This document shows positions 47,918-61,155 of a DNA stretch of 64,000 bases, in pieces. The translations under genes were made by a program, and so were the position numbers. This DNA comes from Astragalus membranaceus (taxonomy: Eukaryota > Streptophyta > Magnoliopsida > Fabales > Fabaceae). The stretch covers positions 162,484,462 to 162,548,461 of the forward strand of contig CM076850.1 of NCBI GenBank assembly GCA_039519185.1, read 5' to 3'. Each line of letters begins with the position of its first letter. The stretch's first letter is position 1. The notes beneath the pieces are model-generated. The model worked only from the letters and a program-made list of their open reading frames with translations. It had not been told where the DNA came from and ran no database searches.

Positions 47918-50726
47918 TTCTTATGCCACACCCCCACTACTCTCCTATTCCCCTAATTTATAAAAAAATCCAAAAATACCTTGACTCTTCAACACTTTCA
48001 ATCTCATCCACGCATTTTAATCTGGCCGGTACCTAAATACCGGACTGGTTCGATACTTTGGTACTGCATACACAAAATAAACAATCCAAGCAAACAGTAC
48101 CAAAGTACCGAACCAGTCTAGTACTAAGGTATTAGCTATGTTGTTTGATCGTCTATTTTTAGCATACAAGCAGCGTCAAAGTAGCGAAGCATTACAGTAC
48201 TAAGGTACCGAATTCTCTCGGTACTAAGGTACCATGTTTGACTAGTTCTTTATTTTCCAGTGCAGTACTAATATTGCGATTTTTTCTATTGCATCGTAAC
48301 TAACATTCTATTATATAAATCCAAATAACATGGAAAATATTCAAGTAAAAACAACCGTGTGGAAATTATTCAACTAACAATAATGACGTGGTAAATATTA
48401 AATTAACAATAACAATGTGGAAAATATAATCAGTCCTCTTTAATGTTAGTTAAGTCTACAAAATCAGACACTTTTGCTCTGCAGCCAACGACCTTCATTA
48501 TTGCATGCGACCAACTTATGGCTTCTCCCAATCACATGCATGCTATGTCTGACCTATTAGCACGCCGTATCGGATCCATCGGGAGTAGTGAACTGTCATC
48601 CTTCATAGATACCTACAAAGACAACAAAATAATCGTGTTAACTAATTTGAGTTACGTCTACATGTACAAAGTGATCCATATAATGTACCTAACAGATGTT
48701 AAGCAAACGAGCACTTTTGGATTGTGCACATAGAAAAGGGAAAATTGTGTAAGACCCCACAAGCAGACAAACAAATCTCTCTTTGTGAGGGGTGAACCAA
48801 GTGTTTTTCACATAACCAATGAAGTTGTCAAATGGTGCCAACACATCCTCGAAATATTGGAAGTGCTTCTCATAATCATCACTTGTGGATGCATTGATGA
48901 CTGACTCAAATGCACCCATTACCTCCTAAACTTTGTCCTATGGATACACGCACATCGTTGGACGATACTGTGGATGTGATATTGGCACAACATCTGTAGC
49001 CACAAGTTGGATGTGATATTGGCTCTCACATTCTTGCGGATGTGATATTGGCACAACAAGTTGGACGACGTTGAAAATACTGTAGCCACATCGTTCTTCA
49101 TAGTAAGGTCTTTATCAATCAGTACAACATGTGGCAAAACATCTGGTCTCATAAATAAATCCTTCGGCTTTTTCAGAACCCACAGAAAGTTGTGCAGTTT
49201 CTCCCCCTCAACATAAGCAAATGCAACGGAGAAAGTCTTATTAGTTAACGTTCTACCGACGATCTCAACTATTGTAAACCAATATCGCTTGATCTTATAA
49301 GTGGAACCAGTCAACAATACTGTGTTGAATGTATTTAGAAACTCGGTGGTATCCTGATGCGCCCAGAAGATGTCCCCGACAACAATAGTACCTTCTACAA
49401 CTCTATGCCAATGAACATAGCAATCACGTTGCAAAAGATTCATCATACGTTGTACCTTTGTCCCACCCTAGCGTAGACTAGACCGAATCCTCGAACGTGC
49501 ATTGTAGATTTGTTTGATTGAAGTGTGACTATCAGGGTTCTTATCTTTGATTGCATCTAGGACACGATTAGGCTTGATCAGATTCTTGGTCATATCAGTC
49601 ATCATAGCTGTATCTTCTGCTGTTAGTCTAGAAGTAAACGGACGACCTTAGTCGTGCCTATTTATTTTGTGGTTATGAGTTCCACACATAACCCTCAAGA
49701 CACACAAGACTCTTACTAAAGTGTCCTTTCAATCTAAATTTAAAGTGGCATTTTCTATTGCCAGAAGGATTCAATCTAGCAGCCTTTGTATGAACCACTT
49801 TTTTCACATGTCAACATGACGAAAACCTTCATTGTCTTTCGTCCTTTGTCGGATCTAGATACGACAACCACCGTGTGTAGGGACTTTGCGACAGTATGTA
49901 CTCATGCCAATGTCTCATCACGAGTAGGAAATACCTAAAAATAACTAGCCAGTTAATAATTAAATGAAGCCGAAATAAAAAATAAAAAAATCTGCCCCTA
50001 ATGAGTTGTGAACAGACTCGTATAGTCAAAAACCAATGTGTCATTTGGTGCACTATCTATTGGCCCACTTGGAGAATTTTGCTCAATCTTATACCCTAAA
50101 CCTATTAAAACAGGATTCTGAACAGTATGATAAATGTACGGTACCAAAGTACCAAATCGGTTCGGTACCAAGGTACTAGTAGATGTTGTAGGTTATGTGT
50201 TTACAAGTTATCATACACAATACCTTGGTACCGGATCGGTTCGGTACTTTCGTACCGAACTAGTATTTTGCATTTCAAAATACAAGTTCGGTATCTTAGT
50301 ACCGAACCGATTCGGTACCAAGGTACCATGTATGTTAATTTGAAAACACAACCAAAAGGAACAATTTTAACAGGTACAATATTTTGGTACCGCCCTGGTT
50401 CATGACTAAGGTATCGAATTGAGCTAAATCGCAGAATAAAAAGAACAAGAACACAATGCTCTCGTTCAAAAATAGAGGGTCGAAATCATACCATAGGTGT
50501 GTGGAGAATGTTGTGTTGATGATAGGCAGGAAAAATGAGGTGGGTGAGGAGAAAATGGGTTGTAGGTGGGAGGTATGGGTTTGTGTTGGGGAGTATGGAG
50601 GAGGGTGAGGGAAGAAGAAAGATGAGAGGAGAGTGAGGAAGTTTTTTTTTTAATGTTAGGGGTATTTTGGTATTTTCACATATTGGGGTTGGGGGGGTAG
50701 AAGGGGGAGCGGAACAAGAATGGGCC
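47912..50726 (-). mobile_element. MULE-like element with decayed transposase and GGTACC palindrome arrays
   Basis: Inverted ends GGCCCATTCTTATGCCACAC (left) and, read inverted, GGCCCATTCTTGTTCCGCTC (right), each followed by C-runs. Palindromic words made of GGTACCAAAGTACC, CGAACCGGTTCGG and close variants fill 48028-48245 and 50139-50410. TTA flanks both ends but no 9-bp duplication is visible, so the insertion scar has decayed or the ends are imprecise. The transposase remnant lies on the minus strand. The left end touches the RPL31 promoter. Confidence 0.82.
48740..49680 (-). pseudogene. MULE transposase, frame-broken
   Basis: Read on the minus strand: an N-terminal piece (TKNLIKPNRVLDAIKDKNPD, then IKQIYNARSRIR), a TAG at 49470-49468, then MMNLLQRDCYVHWHRVVEGT. 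The core follows with FLNTFNTVLLTGSTYKIKRY, FTIVEIVGRTLTNKTFSVAF, PHVVLIDKDLTMKNDVATVF and LLCQYHIRKNVRAN, and a later piece YEKHFQYFEDVLAPFDNFIG ends in HKERFV. This order matches the MULE domain and its FAR1-like relatives. The usual first catalytic Asp in the DSTYK motif is Gly here, and at least one stop and one frameshift occur. It is not expected to be active. Confidence 0.85.
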
Positions 50727-51258
50727 TTAATGGAATTGTTTTAGACCAAAACAATTTTTTTTTGTAAAATTAATAATTTTAGAAACTTTTCATCCGTTTG
50801 TTACATTTTTAAAAAAAAAAGAGAATTTATAAATAATTTTAAAATTGCTTTAAATAAAAAATCTGTTTTGAGTAGCTTATCATAAAAATTATTTTTTAGA
50901 ATATTTTTTTTATTTAAAAATGTAATTTTGTTATGTCACACAAAAATTCATTTTCCTTAAAAATCTCCAAATTATTTAACAATCAAATCACTTATTTTTT
51001 TTAATCGGTAACAACCAGACCCACGATCAAATCATTTTTACTTGTGCCTACCCAAAGGAAAAGTCAAATCTATCTATTTTTTAGGAAACTATAAATCTAT
51101 CTATTACTTTGTTATTTTAATTTATTTTTACAAGTCTATTATATATAGTACTCTATCATCTTTCTACTAGTGAAAAGACGGACACTATTATGTTAACATG
51201 TGTATTTATGTTTTATTATGTTGATAAATTTTATTTTAAGAAGTTAGTTGATTCAAAA
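50727..51258. other. Intergenic, nothing recognised
   Basis: Very AT-rich with homopolymer runs and no coding frame. Confidence 0.5.
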
Positions 51259-51271
51259 ATTAAAAGTCAGT

Positions 51272-51473
51272 AACCCAGAGCCTGAGGTTCAGCGGTTGGG
51301 GCTGAACCTCCCTTAACCAAGGGTCGGGGGTTCGATCCCCGCCTTGGGTACAGAGCAGCGTTAAAACTTTGGGTCAGCTGTCCTGCCCCTCGAGGCCCCT
51401 ACAATGAGCGAGGGATTAGTCACTGCTGTCCGTGCGGTGGATACCCGGATTTACCCAAAAAAAATTAAAAGTT
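51272..51473 (+). repeat. tRNA-derived SINE, fuller copy
   Basis: A-box-like GGTTCAGCGGTTGGGG and B box GGGGGTTCGATCCCCG about 40 bases apart, then a 3' body ending GGTGGATACCCGGATTTACC and an A tail. Flanked by ATTAAAAGTCAGT (51259-51271) and ATTAAAAGTTAGT (51474-51486), one mismatch. Same family as 24093-24221. Confidence 0.9.
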
Positions 51474-51569
51474 AGTTATTTCAAGAATATATATAGTCTT
51501 AAAAAGTAATGCACCAAAAGATACTTAAAGGAGGAGTTGTCATTATATTTCAAGAGTATAGAGGAGTAA

Positions 51570-51836
51570 GGATGATACCACAGTTTGTTATAGGATAAAG
51601 AGAGGCAGCAACATATGAGTAAAGGAAACAACCATAAAATTTAGGAATTGATAAAACAAAAGTTATTAGCTAGAAAGACTATGTTCTAAATTTGAAAAAA
51701 GATTTTTTTTGAATGGAGAACCTTTAATATAAACAGTTTTCAGTAGGATGGAGTACAAAGAAACATGCTGTAATACAAGAGTAGAATTGCAAATGCAGTT
51801 TGTTAAAACAAAAAGAAAACCAGGTTACCACTTACC
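51570..51836 (-). pseudogene. Fragment of the small membrane-protein gene
   Basis: Matches 22365-22740 in the same orientation: GGCAGCAACA, AACAACCAT, ATTGATAAAACAAAA and TTATTAGCTAGAAAGACTA, then part of exon 3 (GGAGTACAAAGAAACATG, GTAGAATTGCAAATGCAGT) and AACCAGGTTACCA. About 100 bases of intron are missing, as is the 3' half of exon 3. No neighbouring exon is present. Confidence 0.82.
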
Positions 51837-51839
51837 AGG

Positions 51840-53082
51840 CCTTTCATGTTCTTGATTGTGTTTTTGCTTTTTGTTGTAACACTTGACTAATCATTATCAA
51901 AACTTAACCTACAACATATAGCATCCACCAGCCTGACCATAATATTATGTACCCTTTACACAATATTTTTTCCTTTATTCTTTTAATTTGATTCTCTTCC
52001 GTCCTTGAGTGTCTCTTAGTCACAGACCTTCTCTTACACAAGCCACATAACTAAGACCAAACTGCCATGGATCGCACCGACTCTCTTTTGCATGTCGTCA
52101 CTCATGGTGTCTAGGTTGCATTGTTATAGGTTGCTTAAAACCCCCGTAGCTTGTGGTCTCAAGCCACTCATACTTGAGATTTGAATAAATCTAAATCTAC
52201 ACGAAATTTCGAAGTGATGCAGGCTATGATGTTGTTTCACCTGCCGTTTCGATTCGGTAATGACATAGGCAAGTCGAGCGGGCCAATTTCGGTACAACAA
52301 AAGGTAGTAGTGGGTTTGCATAGTCACATTTAGTTACAATGGGAGACGGTGTATGGAAATTGGTGGACAATAGAAACACGTTGGGCTGTCAGTTGTGCAA
52401 TTTCAACAAACAATAAAGGATTTTAGATTGTCGGCATTTCATATGTGGAGACATGGGGAGGAAGATAAATTTTAGTGTGGGGGTTACCCAATTTGATCTG
52501 GCAAACATTCATCATCTAAGAGTGAAGAGTTATTTGTCCATCATGGATCATTTGTTCACCTTATCCTTGTTAGTCCATAATTACCCTTCTTAGAATGTTT
52601 TGACCAAAATACTCTCAACTCTATTGCTAATTTTTAAAACCCACCAATCTCTTATTACAAAAAAAAACCCACCAATCTCCTCTATATCACTCCCAACCCC
52701 TCTCAAAGTGCCTGCTTCATCAGCACCTGCACCCCCAGTACAAGAACGGTGTCCTACCACCGGAACTACTAATGAAAGACTGGGAAATAGCCAGAGTGGT
52801 GAATACAATGTTACACCGATAGTCGTTTCCCGTCCTTTTTGTAACGATGCAAGTGAAGTTTCATCGTACAATTCCATGCAGCACAATTTGTTTCATTTCA
52901 AGCTCTCAGTTGGGCCACATATAATAAGCCCCCAATTTGCCTCCTAAGTAATAACTGACCTGTTTTTTTACATAATCTACTTTTACAACGTTGATATGTG
53001 TACGTCCTATCATTGGTGAATAAAAAAATTACATGTGTTGGTAAACTTCTAATTGGGGGCTCTGCCAAGCAAATATCTGCTA
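51840..53082. other. Intergenic 3' of the M16 gene
   Basis: A plus-strand frame at 52600-52947 has a Pro/Ala-rich stretch (VPASSAPAPPVQERCPTTGT) but no recognised domain and no supported splice sites. Otherwise nothing. Confidence 0.4.
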
Positions 53083-56000
53083 CTATTTACTTTGGGCAAT
53101 CCGCGAGTGTCTCCATAAACTAAGTGCCAAAACTGCCAGGCCAGCCACTCCTGCCAAAATCTGCCACAGAATAAAAAGCTATAATGTGATTATGATAATT
53201 TAATATATAATCCGGATATAAATCTCCCCGCAAAAGGCCTATACAGAACAGACCTTTGCTTCTCTGCTATAATTCATTCGAGTAGATCGGAATACTGATT
53301 TTAGTAATTTAAAAGGAGAAGTCTTGGGCATTAGAATCACTGCAGTATACTGTTTTTTGCAAGGAAAGGGCAGGATTCTTTGTAGTGCCAGCTGTGCAGA
53401 TGATGGTGTAAGGGATGATCTAACTTTTGACCTCCCTTCCTCTTGAATCTGCAGCAGATTGGTCAAAAAAAAATGATTCAATAACCTATGCGGCCCTCAT
53501 AAATTACAACACAGGTCATTTTATAGTAGTAGTAGTAGTAAAATAAAGCATATGTCAGGACGCATGAACATAGTTTTGACTTTCTAATAAGACTATGAAA
53601 AGAAAAATTTAATGGTTATTTGCTTTAAAGCATATCTTGCAAGCAACATCTCAATGCTACATTCAACTGTCACATCAAAACTGCTAGAATATATGAAAAT
53701 AGCTTATAATATCTTCCTTATGTTTTAGAGAAATTTAAAGTATCTTTGCTTATCTGTTAGGATTGATTTCCCTATTTTTTATACATCATAATTTTTTTCA
53801 TTATTTAATTAGAATTAAGAGTCTAGTATTAGTGTAAATAAATATATTTTTATTATTTTTAGTACTCCTTTTCCTCCTTCTTGATAAAAAAGACTAACCC
53901 TATAACTTCAACATCAATTAGAACAGAAAGATATTATTCATGTATTTGTATAAAGTTCATTTCAAACTAAATACCGGCCATCAAGCAACAGTACTGGAAT
54001 TAGAAGTTCAAATTCATTCTTTTCCAGCAGTTACGGAAAACCAAAAATGAAGATTTTAATCCCCATGACAGATGGCATCTCAATTCATTGAAATGGAAAA
54101 TACAAGCAAAAAGACAGAGTAATAGATACTAACCTCAAAACAAGTGCCAACGTCCCCAGAATAGACTCTTGATTGATAGCTTCGTAAAATCCGGTCCAGC
54201 CAGTAATAATTTTCCTGAAAGAGCATGTGAAAGTAAGAAAAAGAGAATTCAGAGGGTAAAGCAATTGAGATGGGATATATAAGAATTTGTATGTCTGTCT
54301 GGTATCTATTCAGCTCCATTGACAGCATAGAAAAGGCTGTGATGCAAAAAGTCAAATTAACCTGCAGTCCATTCTCATGCGCTCTTTGCTCAATTTCAAG
54401 TACGGTTGAAACATCCTGTTCTGAAGGTCCTTCCTCTTGAAGACGCAGCATTTCATCCAAAGCAAGCTCTACCTGTAAATGATTTACAAGACAGTAATTT
54501 TCATTAATTAAGGACATAAGAAGTTCACTTATTTTAAATATGCAGGAGACTTGCCATCTTGGAAGATATTTCTGGATCACACGAGAAATTTATGCTAATG
54601 TCTCCACGAACATCACCTATTCTTGAGGGTTTATTACCACCAAGGAATACCGAAACACCCACAGAGTATATCTGATGCACAGAAGTGAAACCTCTTAGTT
54701 AGTGTACCACATAAGACAACTAAAGGAAAGTGCTAGTAACAAACAAACACACACCTGCCCATGCTTGAAACGAAGAACCTGCATTATTTTCGTTTCCAGA
54801 AGCTTGCTAAGGAACCCAACAAAGTGAATCTCTTCTACCTGCCAAGTCATGTCCCCAAACACAACCAAACACGGATTATACAAGTTGTTTGTAAGATTCA
54901 GTAAATACAAGTTTTTATATAATTGAATGAACTTGGCAACTTAAAAAGAAAAGAGCACACACCATGGTCCCATTCTTCAGCTCCACAGGAAAGCATATCT
55001 GCACCAGACATTGTGCTTCCACCATGGGACTCCGGACCACTTCTCTACAATCAAAGAGTATGGTTTATTTGGAAGATACATTCACTAAGTCCTTAAAAAG
55101 TGTATCAGCCTTTTAGAAAGGAAATGCATTAGTGAAGTCGGAATATACAGCCTTTTAGAGAGGAAGTCAAAGCATAGTCTATATCGTTTCCCCTTTTAAA
55201 AATATAGGCTTAATTGCACTTTTAGTTCCTCCACAATAATATTGTGTGATTTTGCTCTGCAATAATTTTGTGAGTGAATTTAATCCCCTCAACTTGTTTA
55301 GTTGTAAATGTATCACTTTTCTTCTACTTAAAATTCTCAGGGTCTCATCTTTTACTCAAAACCATCAGAAACTGAATCAATTAAATCACTTAAACATTCT
55401 TCAAATCAAAAAATTACCAACAAAAAACATTAAAAACTACTCAAAGAAAAATCTCATTCTACAAAATCCTTCAAAAATTGCCAAACTTTCACTAAATTTC
55501 CGACTTCTAAACTATTTAAATTATTTCATATCCCAAATCCATTATAAACCCACAAATACATGGATAGAAATTTAGAATATAAGGGTTTTAGATGGTAAAA
55601 CACTGACAAAGGGATTGAATTTGTATAATTTTAAAAATAGAGGCACTTGATTGACTTCAAAAAAATTGAAACCACAATCTCACTTGGTCCAAACTAGAGG
55701 GACCAAAGATACAATTGGGCAGAAAAAAATAGTTTATTTGCCCAACAAATGTTTCACAATTTTTTCTGCAGGTACAAAACTACACAGCAATTATTATTAA
55801 AACACCAACTTCTTTTGTTTGTGAATGCAATGCATTGATGTACCTATGGATGGCTGTTGGAAAAGTGAAAGGCAATCCTTTCAGCTCATCACGGTTAAGA
55901 TGCATAATCGGTTCAGGAGGCTTTGGTATTCCACCCTGCATGGAAAGAAATCAATTGGTATATAATAATTCAAGGTCTTTTGACTTTTGCTAAATGGATT

Positions 56001-59000
56001 TGTACTCACTAGGTACTGCAATATTAAGGGCAGTGCAATAGTAGGATCAATGTTCCCAACAATCACAACAGTAAAAGTTGAAGGATCTCTGAAACATTTG
56101 CTGAAGTATTCACAAGCTTTGATTGGATCAACCTTTTGTAGGTCACTTTTTTTAATAGGCTGCATAAAAATAATATGTTGAAAGTCAATAATGGTTTATT
56201 CTGACAATGATTTAATTGACACCAGAAAACAGCCATACCCTGAAAAAAAAGGAGTTTCCATAGTTAAGGTCCTTTACACGGTTTGTAAAAGCAGTATATG
56301 GATCCCTATCTTGAGCACAGACTGCTTCTTCAGCCATTTGCATCACTATTTTGACATCTTCTTCACCTGGTGTTAAATTTGTTGCAAACAGCTGATAGAC
56401 AAGCTGAAAAGTAAATGAACAAATAAATAAATAATAGGCGGAAAAAACAAGTAGGAAAAGATAGCACACATTGAGAAAAGAAAAATAGCACACGTCATGA
56501 AATCAAAATTAAAACTAAAAATACAATTAAAAGTGCTGATGGGTTGCACAGAACTAGAGTATAGCTTGAAATTACAATAACATAAAAATCACCATATAAC
56601 TTAGATATAAATGGTTTGATATATTCAAGTTATGGCCAGAAAATGTACAAGGAAAAAAAGGAGAAATATATTAGGCATTCATAAAAATTACTAATGTATA
56701 CCAACTTTAAAGTATAAATACTTGCTTCCTACTTTCAAAACAAAATATGCAGTTGTCCACTTTAACAATGGTTCTCACTTCTCAGTGTCCTCACTTGATC
56801 GTGAGCAACAAATGCTACTTCTAATTGTGATCAAACCATGAAAGGAGCGAACTGATTTTGCTAATTAGGTCAAATATACCTGCAAGGCAGTTTCTAGGTC
56901 TGTCGGTGAACAGTCTCCAGAAAAAGTTCTCATATATGCACCAACCTTGGTACCAACTTCAGCTCTCTTGCCAGCAAGCATATCCATTAGGACAGATGGT
57001 CTATAACCAAACACACCAATTTCCCCAGCAATGGTTGGTCCCATTGAGCAAGAAAAATACTCACTCTCTGGGAGTTCAGACAAGCCCCCATATGAGTACC
57101 CTGTGAAGATAACCTGTTGTACACATCTTTAGATTAGAACTGGAAATTTTCATGCTAAAATTCCAACACCAAAAATAATGAAACATCACCCACCGGAGTA
57201 AGAACATGAGCTGATGCCTGATAATAAATGTATGCATATACTAAATTCAATTTCACACAAGTTACTAAAAAACTAAAACTTAATCTTAATCTTGTAATAG
57301 ATTTTAGTGAATTCTGAATCAAGAGAGAAGATGATTTCAGAGAGTGTCAATTGATTTCCCAAGTTTATTCGGATACAGTGATTTGGTATTCATAATACCC
57401 AAGTGTAATACAATTAGCTCTAAAAAACTTGCTGAGCTGTCAAACAACTAACAGTCCTAACAAACTGATTACAGCACATGCTTAATTGCTGTGTGTAGTT
57501 ACATAACAGAAAACAGAGTGTGTTCTACTCTATTACTCCTCCTCAAACTCAGGGTGAGAGCTGTGAGAAGCTTAGAACTCTGAGTCTGTCTCATAACTCA
57601 CAGAATTTAGAGTTGGGCAGTAGTTTCATCAGTATATCTGCAATCTGTGCCCGAGCAGGAACATAAGAAACTATTAGAGACTTTTTAAGTACTTTTTCCA
57701 GGACGAGGAATATGACTAGCTCCATATGTTTGGTCTTTGAATAAGACTGGATTGTGGCTCAAAGCTACTGTGCATTGATTGTCACATTAGATCACGGATA
57801 AGGCTAGAAATGAACCGAACCAACTCGAAGATAGTTCGAGAGTCGACTGGATAATTAGCTTGTTGAACTTGGCTCATGAACCAAATGAGTTGATCTTGAG
57901 TTGAAAATTAAGCTCGTTAAATTAATAAGCTAAACTTGAGCTAGCGTATAGTTCGACCCGTTTGGAACTCAATTATATATGTATTGTGTGTATACCAACA
58001 CGTACATACACATTATATTATATACATATATTAATAATTTTTTATTAGTTAATTTGAATTACAAATTTTATTTAAATAACTTTTTTGCATAGTGTGTAAT
58101 TACATTTAATCACAATCCTTTTGATTTTTTTACCTAAAAATGTTAGTGAATTGCTAACGAGCTAACTGTTTGAGCGAGATGGGAGCTTAATTCAAAAACT
58201 GTTTTTATTTGACTTTTGATTCATATGATTCAAGCTCACAAGCTGAATAGAGTTGTTCGTGGGCTTGAGTAGAGTCAAGCTCGAGCTGGAAAAAATTCAT
58301 GTCGAACTCGAGTTGAGTTTTAAGCTGAACTAATTCTTATAAAGTCAAATTGAGCTGAACGAAGTTAGACTCGATTCATTTCCAGCTCTAGAGGTGTGGG
58401 AATCTGAAACTTCAACTCATGCAAAAGAGATTCAGTTGCACCCAAAGAGGTTCATGGGCTGCCAATGCTAGGCTCCTGAATTCAGCTTCAGCAGTGGATT
58501 TAGGCATTTAGCAACCAATGTCTACTTCTTAGACGACCAAGAAATTAAATTAGGACCAAACAAAATAGAACCACCTGACGTAGACCTCCCGTCATCAAGA
58601 TCAGATGGCCAGTCAGCATTACAGTAAGCTTGCGAACATACTGGAAAGTGAACTGAAGCAGGTTGAAAAACAAGGCCAGAGTTTGGAGTGCCTTTAAGAT
58701 ATCGTATAGTTCTTTTTAAAGCTGACCATTGGGACTGCAGATGTTGTGACATAAGTGACACTTTATTCACTGCTTAGTGCATACCAAATTTTTGGCCTAG
58801 TGTTAATAACGTATTGGAAGGCACCCACAATTGGTCTGTAAAAACTAGAGTCCAAGATACAACCCAAACCAATTTTGGACAATTTTAAATTCCCCGACAA
58901 GGGAGTGGAAATGCCATTGGCTGAGGAGATTTGAAGCCTTGTCAAGTAAATCTATGACATATTTTGATTGAGACAAGAGTAGGGAGCTATTTGAAAAATG

Positions 59001-61099
59001 TTTGACCTCAATACCAAGAAAATACTCTAAATTTCCAAGGTATTTGAGAGAAAACACGGAATTTTACTTGTCAATGAGGTCTTGAATTAATGTAGGAACC
59101 TGTGATGAAAATGCCATCTACAATAATCAACATGTCATGACAGCAGCCATGTTTGTGAAGAATCAGAGGTGAAGGGCCACATTTGCTTTGTGCAAACCCA
59201 AACCTAAGTAAAGTTTTGGACCTTTTGGTAAGTCTCTCATACCAGGCCTTGGGCCTACTTGAGTCCATAAATGGCCTTTTCTAACTTGCAAAAAACTGGA
59301 ATCAGTAGCTTTAGAGCCAGGTGGCTGATATCCAGTCCTGGATGTGAGGGGGTGTGTTGAGATCCATGTTACTCAACCCGTATCAGTTTACGCTTTAAAT
59401 GTCCAGTTCTGAGCATGAAGGGGTGTGGTGAAGTGCCACATCAACTAGAGATGAGGCCTAAGTAGTCCTAACAAGGCTTGGACAGTCCTCACCTTACAAG
59501 CCAGTTTTGTGGGGATTAGTTAGGCCTAAGCCCAAATTTAAGAATTATCATCCTTTAAGTTTGGTTTGATTGGATCAATTTTTAAACTTTAACCAAAAAC
59601 CAAACCAATCCAATAAAAGTAATTCCTCCACTATTTCAGTTTGGTTGCTGCAACTTGCACTACATTTGGTCGGTTTATGAACACCCCTAGGTTTGAGTAA
59701 CTTCACTAAACTCTATTAGCAATCATATTGAATACTAATTTAACAAAATTTTAAGGAAGTGGTCGGTGTCTGTTCAAAAATACAAATGAACTATGATAAA
59801 CTTGATAAGCCAATGCCTACAATAATCCAACCTGATCATCAAGAAAGTCTGTTCGCTTATAGCATATCCGCATCCCATTTGACAGAATTAGTTCAGTGGC
59901 TCCGATATTTGAATATTCCAATTCCTTCACAACATACCTAATTTGAAGAGGGAAAAATGAGATAAGAAAGTTATTTCCCAAACATAAATTTTACTGGAAG
60001 AAAATGATCTAACTAAACCAGATAGATAATAATAACCACTGTACAGAACAGGTCACATTCCATACGGACGGAAACTTAACCCATATAATAGTTAAGTAAC
60101 TATTACATTAAGTGCCTAAATCTGTTGATTATATGATATGATGATGCTGCAAAGCTGGAAGCAGCAACCCAGGAGCTACTGAATAACAGCATAGACGCGG
60201 AGTTGGGACTCGATTATATGCAATCTATGATGCCGTCATGGTAGGTGGCACTTCGGAAATTTCCTATGGAGGTTGGCACAAAATCTGCCGTGCCATTCTG
60301 CCATGGCGTCGCCATGGCCGCTATTTAACAACACTGATTATATGAATTACCGACAAATGACAATGATTACAAGGAAAATGTGAGTGTAATGTACAAGATA
60401 CAGAAAGATATTCCCCTTTGAACTCACCCGATAGTTGGCTTTGTAGTGACAATTTCCTCTGGAACGTGTTCATCATCCCACAAAGGAATTCTCCCCTCTT
60501 CCTCCATAAAATCGATTTTCTTAACAACATTTTTCAGATCATTGAGCACAGCAAATGCTTGGGGTTCAATGGTCTTTATCACACAACTACAAGACGTCCG
60601 TAATTTCTCAGAATATTTAGAGACCTCTAATGCCGAAATATCTGGGGTATAAATAACTAACATAAGCTCAATTTCTCCTGAAATTTGATATTTGATATCA
60701 GAAAACAAAAGCATGTGATATATCAACTCACGTGATAGAAAAGTCTTTTGAAGTTGAGCTTCATACTCAATCCCAACAACAGGTTCGTTGTGGAGAAAAT
60801 GCTGCATGAACAAAGAATATTATATAAAAAATCATCCACAGTTTATTATTATCCATTCTAATGTGAGCAAAGAAATATTATATAATATAATATAACATAC
60901 CTGTAAATATTCATCTCTCAAGCTGGTAGATTGAATTTGATCTCGCTCCAAATAGGCAGATTCAATCTCTGACAGTAGCAGAGCACGAACTATAGATATT
61001 TCACGCTCTGAAAAGCCATGAAGTCGCACCCTTGCAACCTAAAATATAAATGTCATAAATTTGGAAAGAAAAAAGGAGAAAAGAAGGAAAATGGAAGAA

Positions 61100-61155
<56 letters not shown>

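Noticed and set aside
47912..50726. PIF/Harbinger element because of the flanking TTA and GGCC ends
   Set aside because: The interior encodes a MULE-type transposase and the ends resemble the other MULE-like elements, so the 3-base match is taken as chance.
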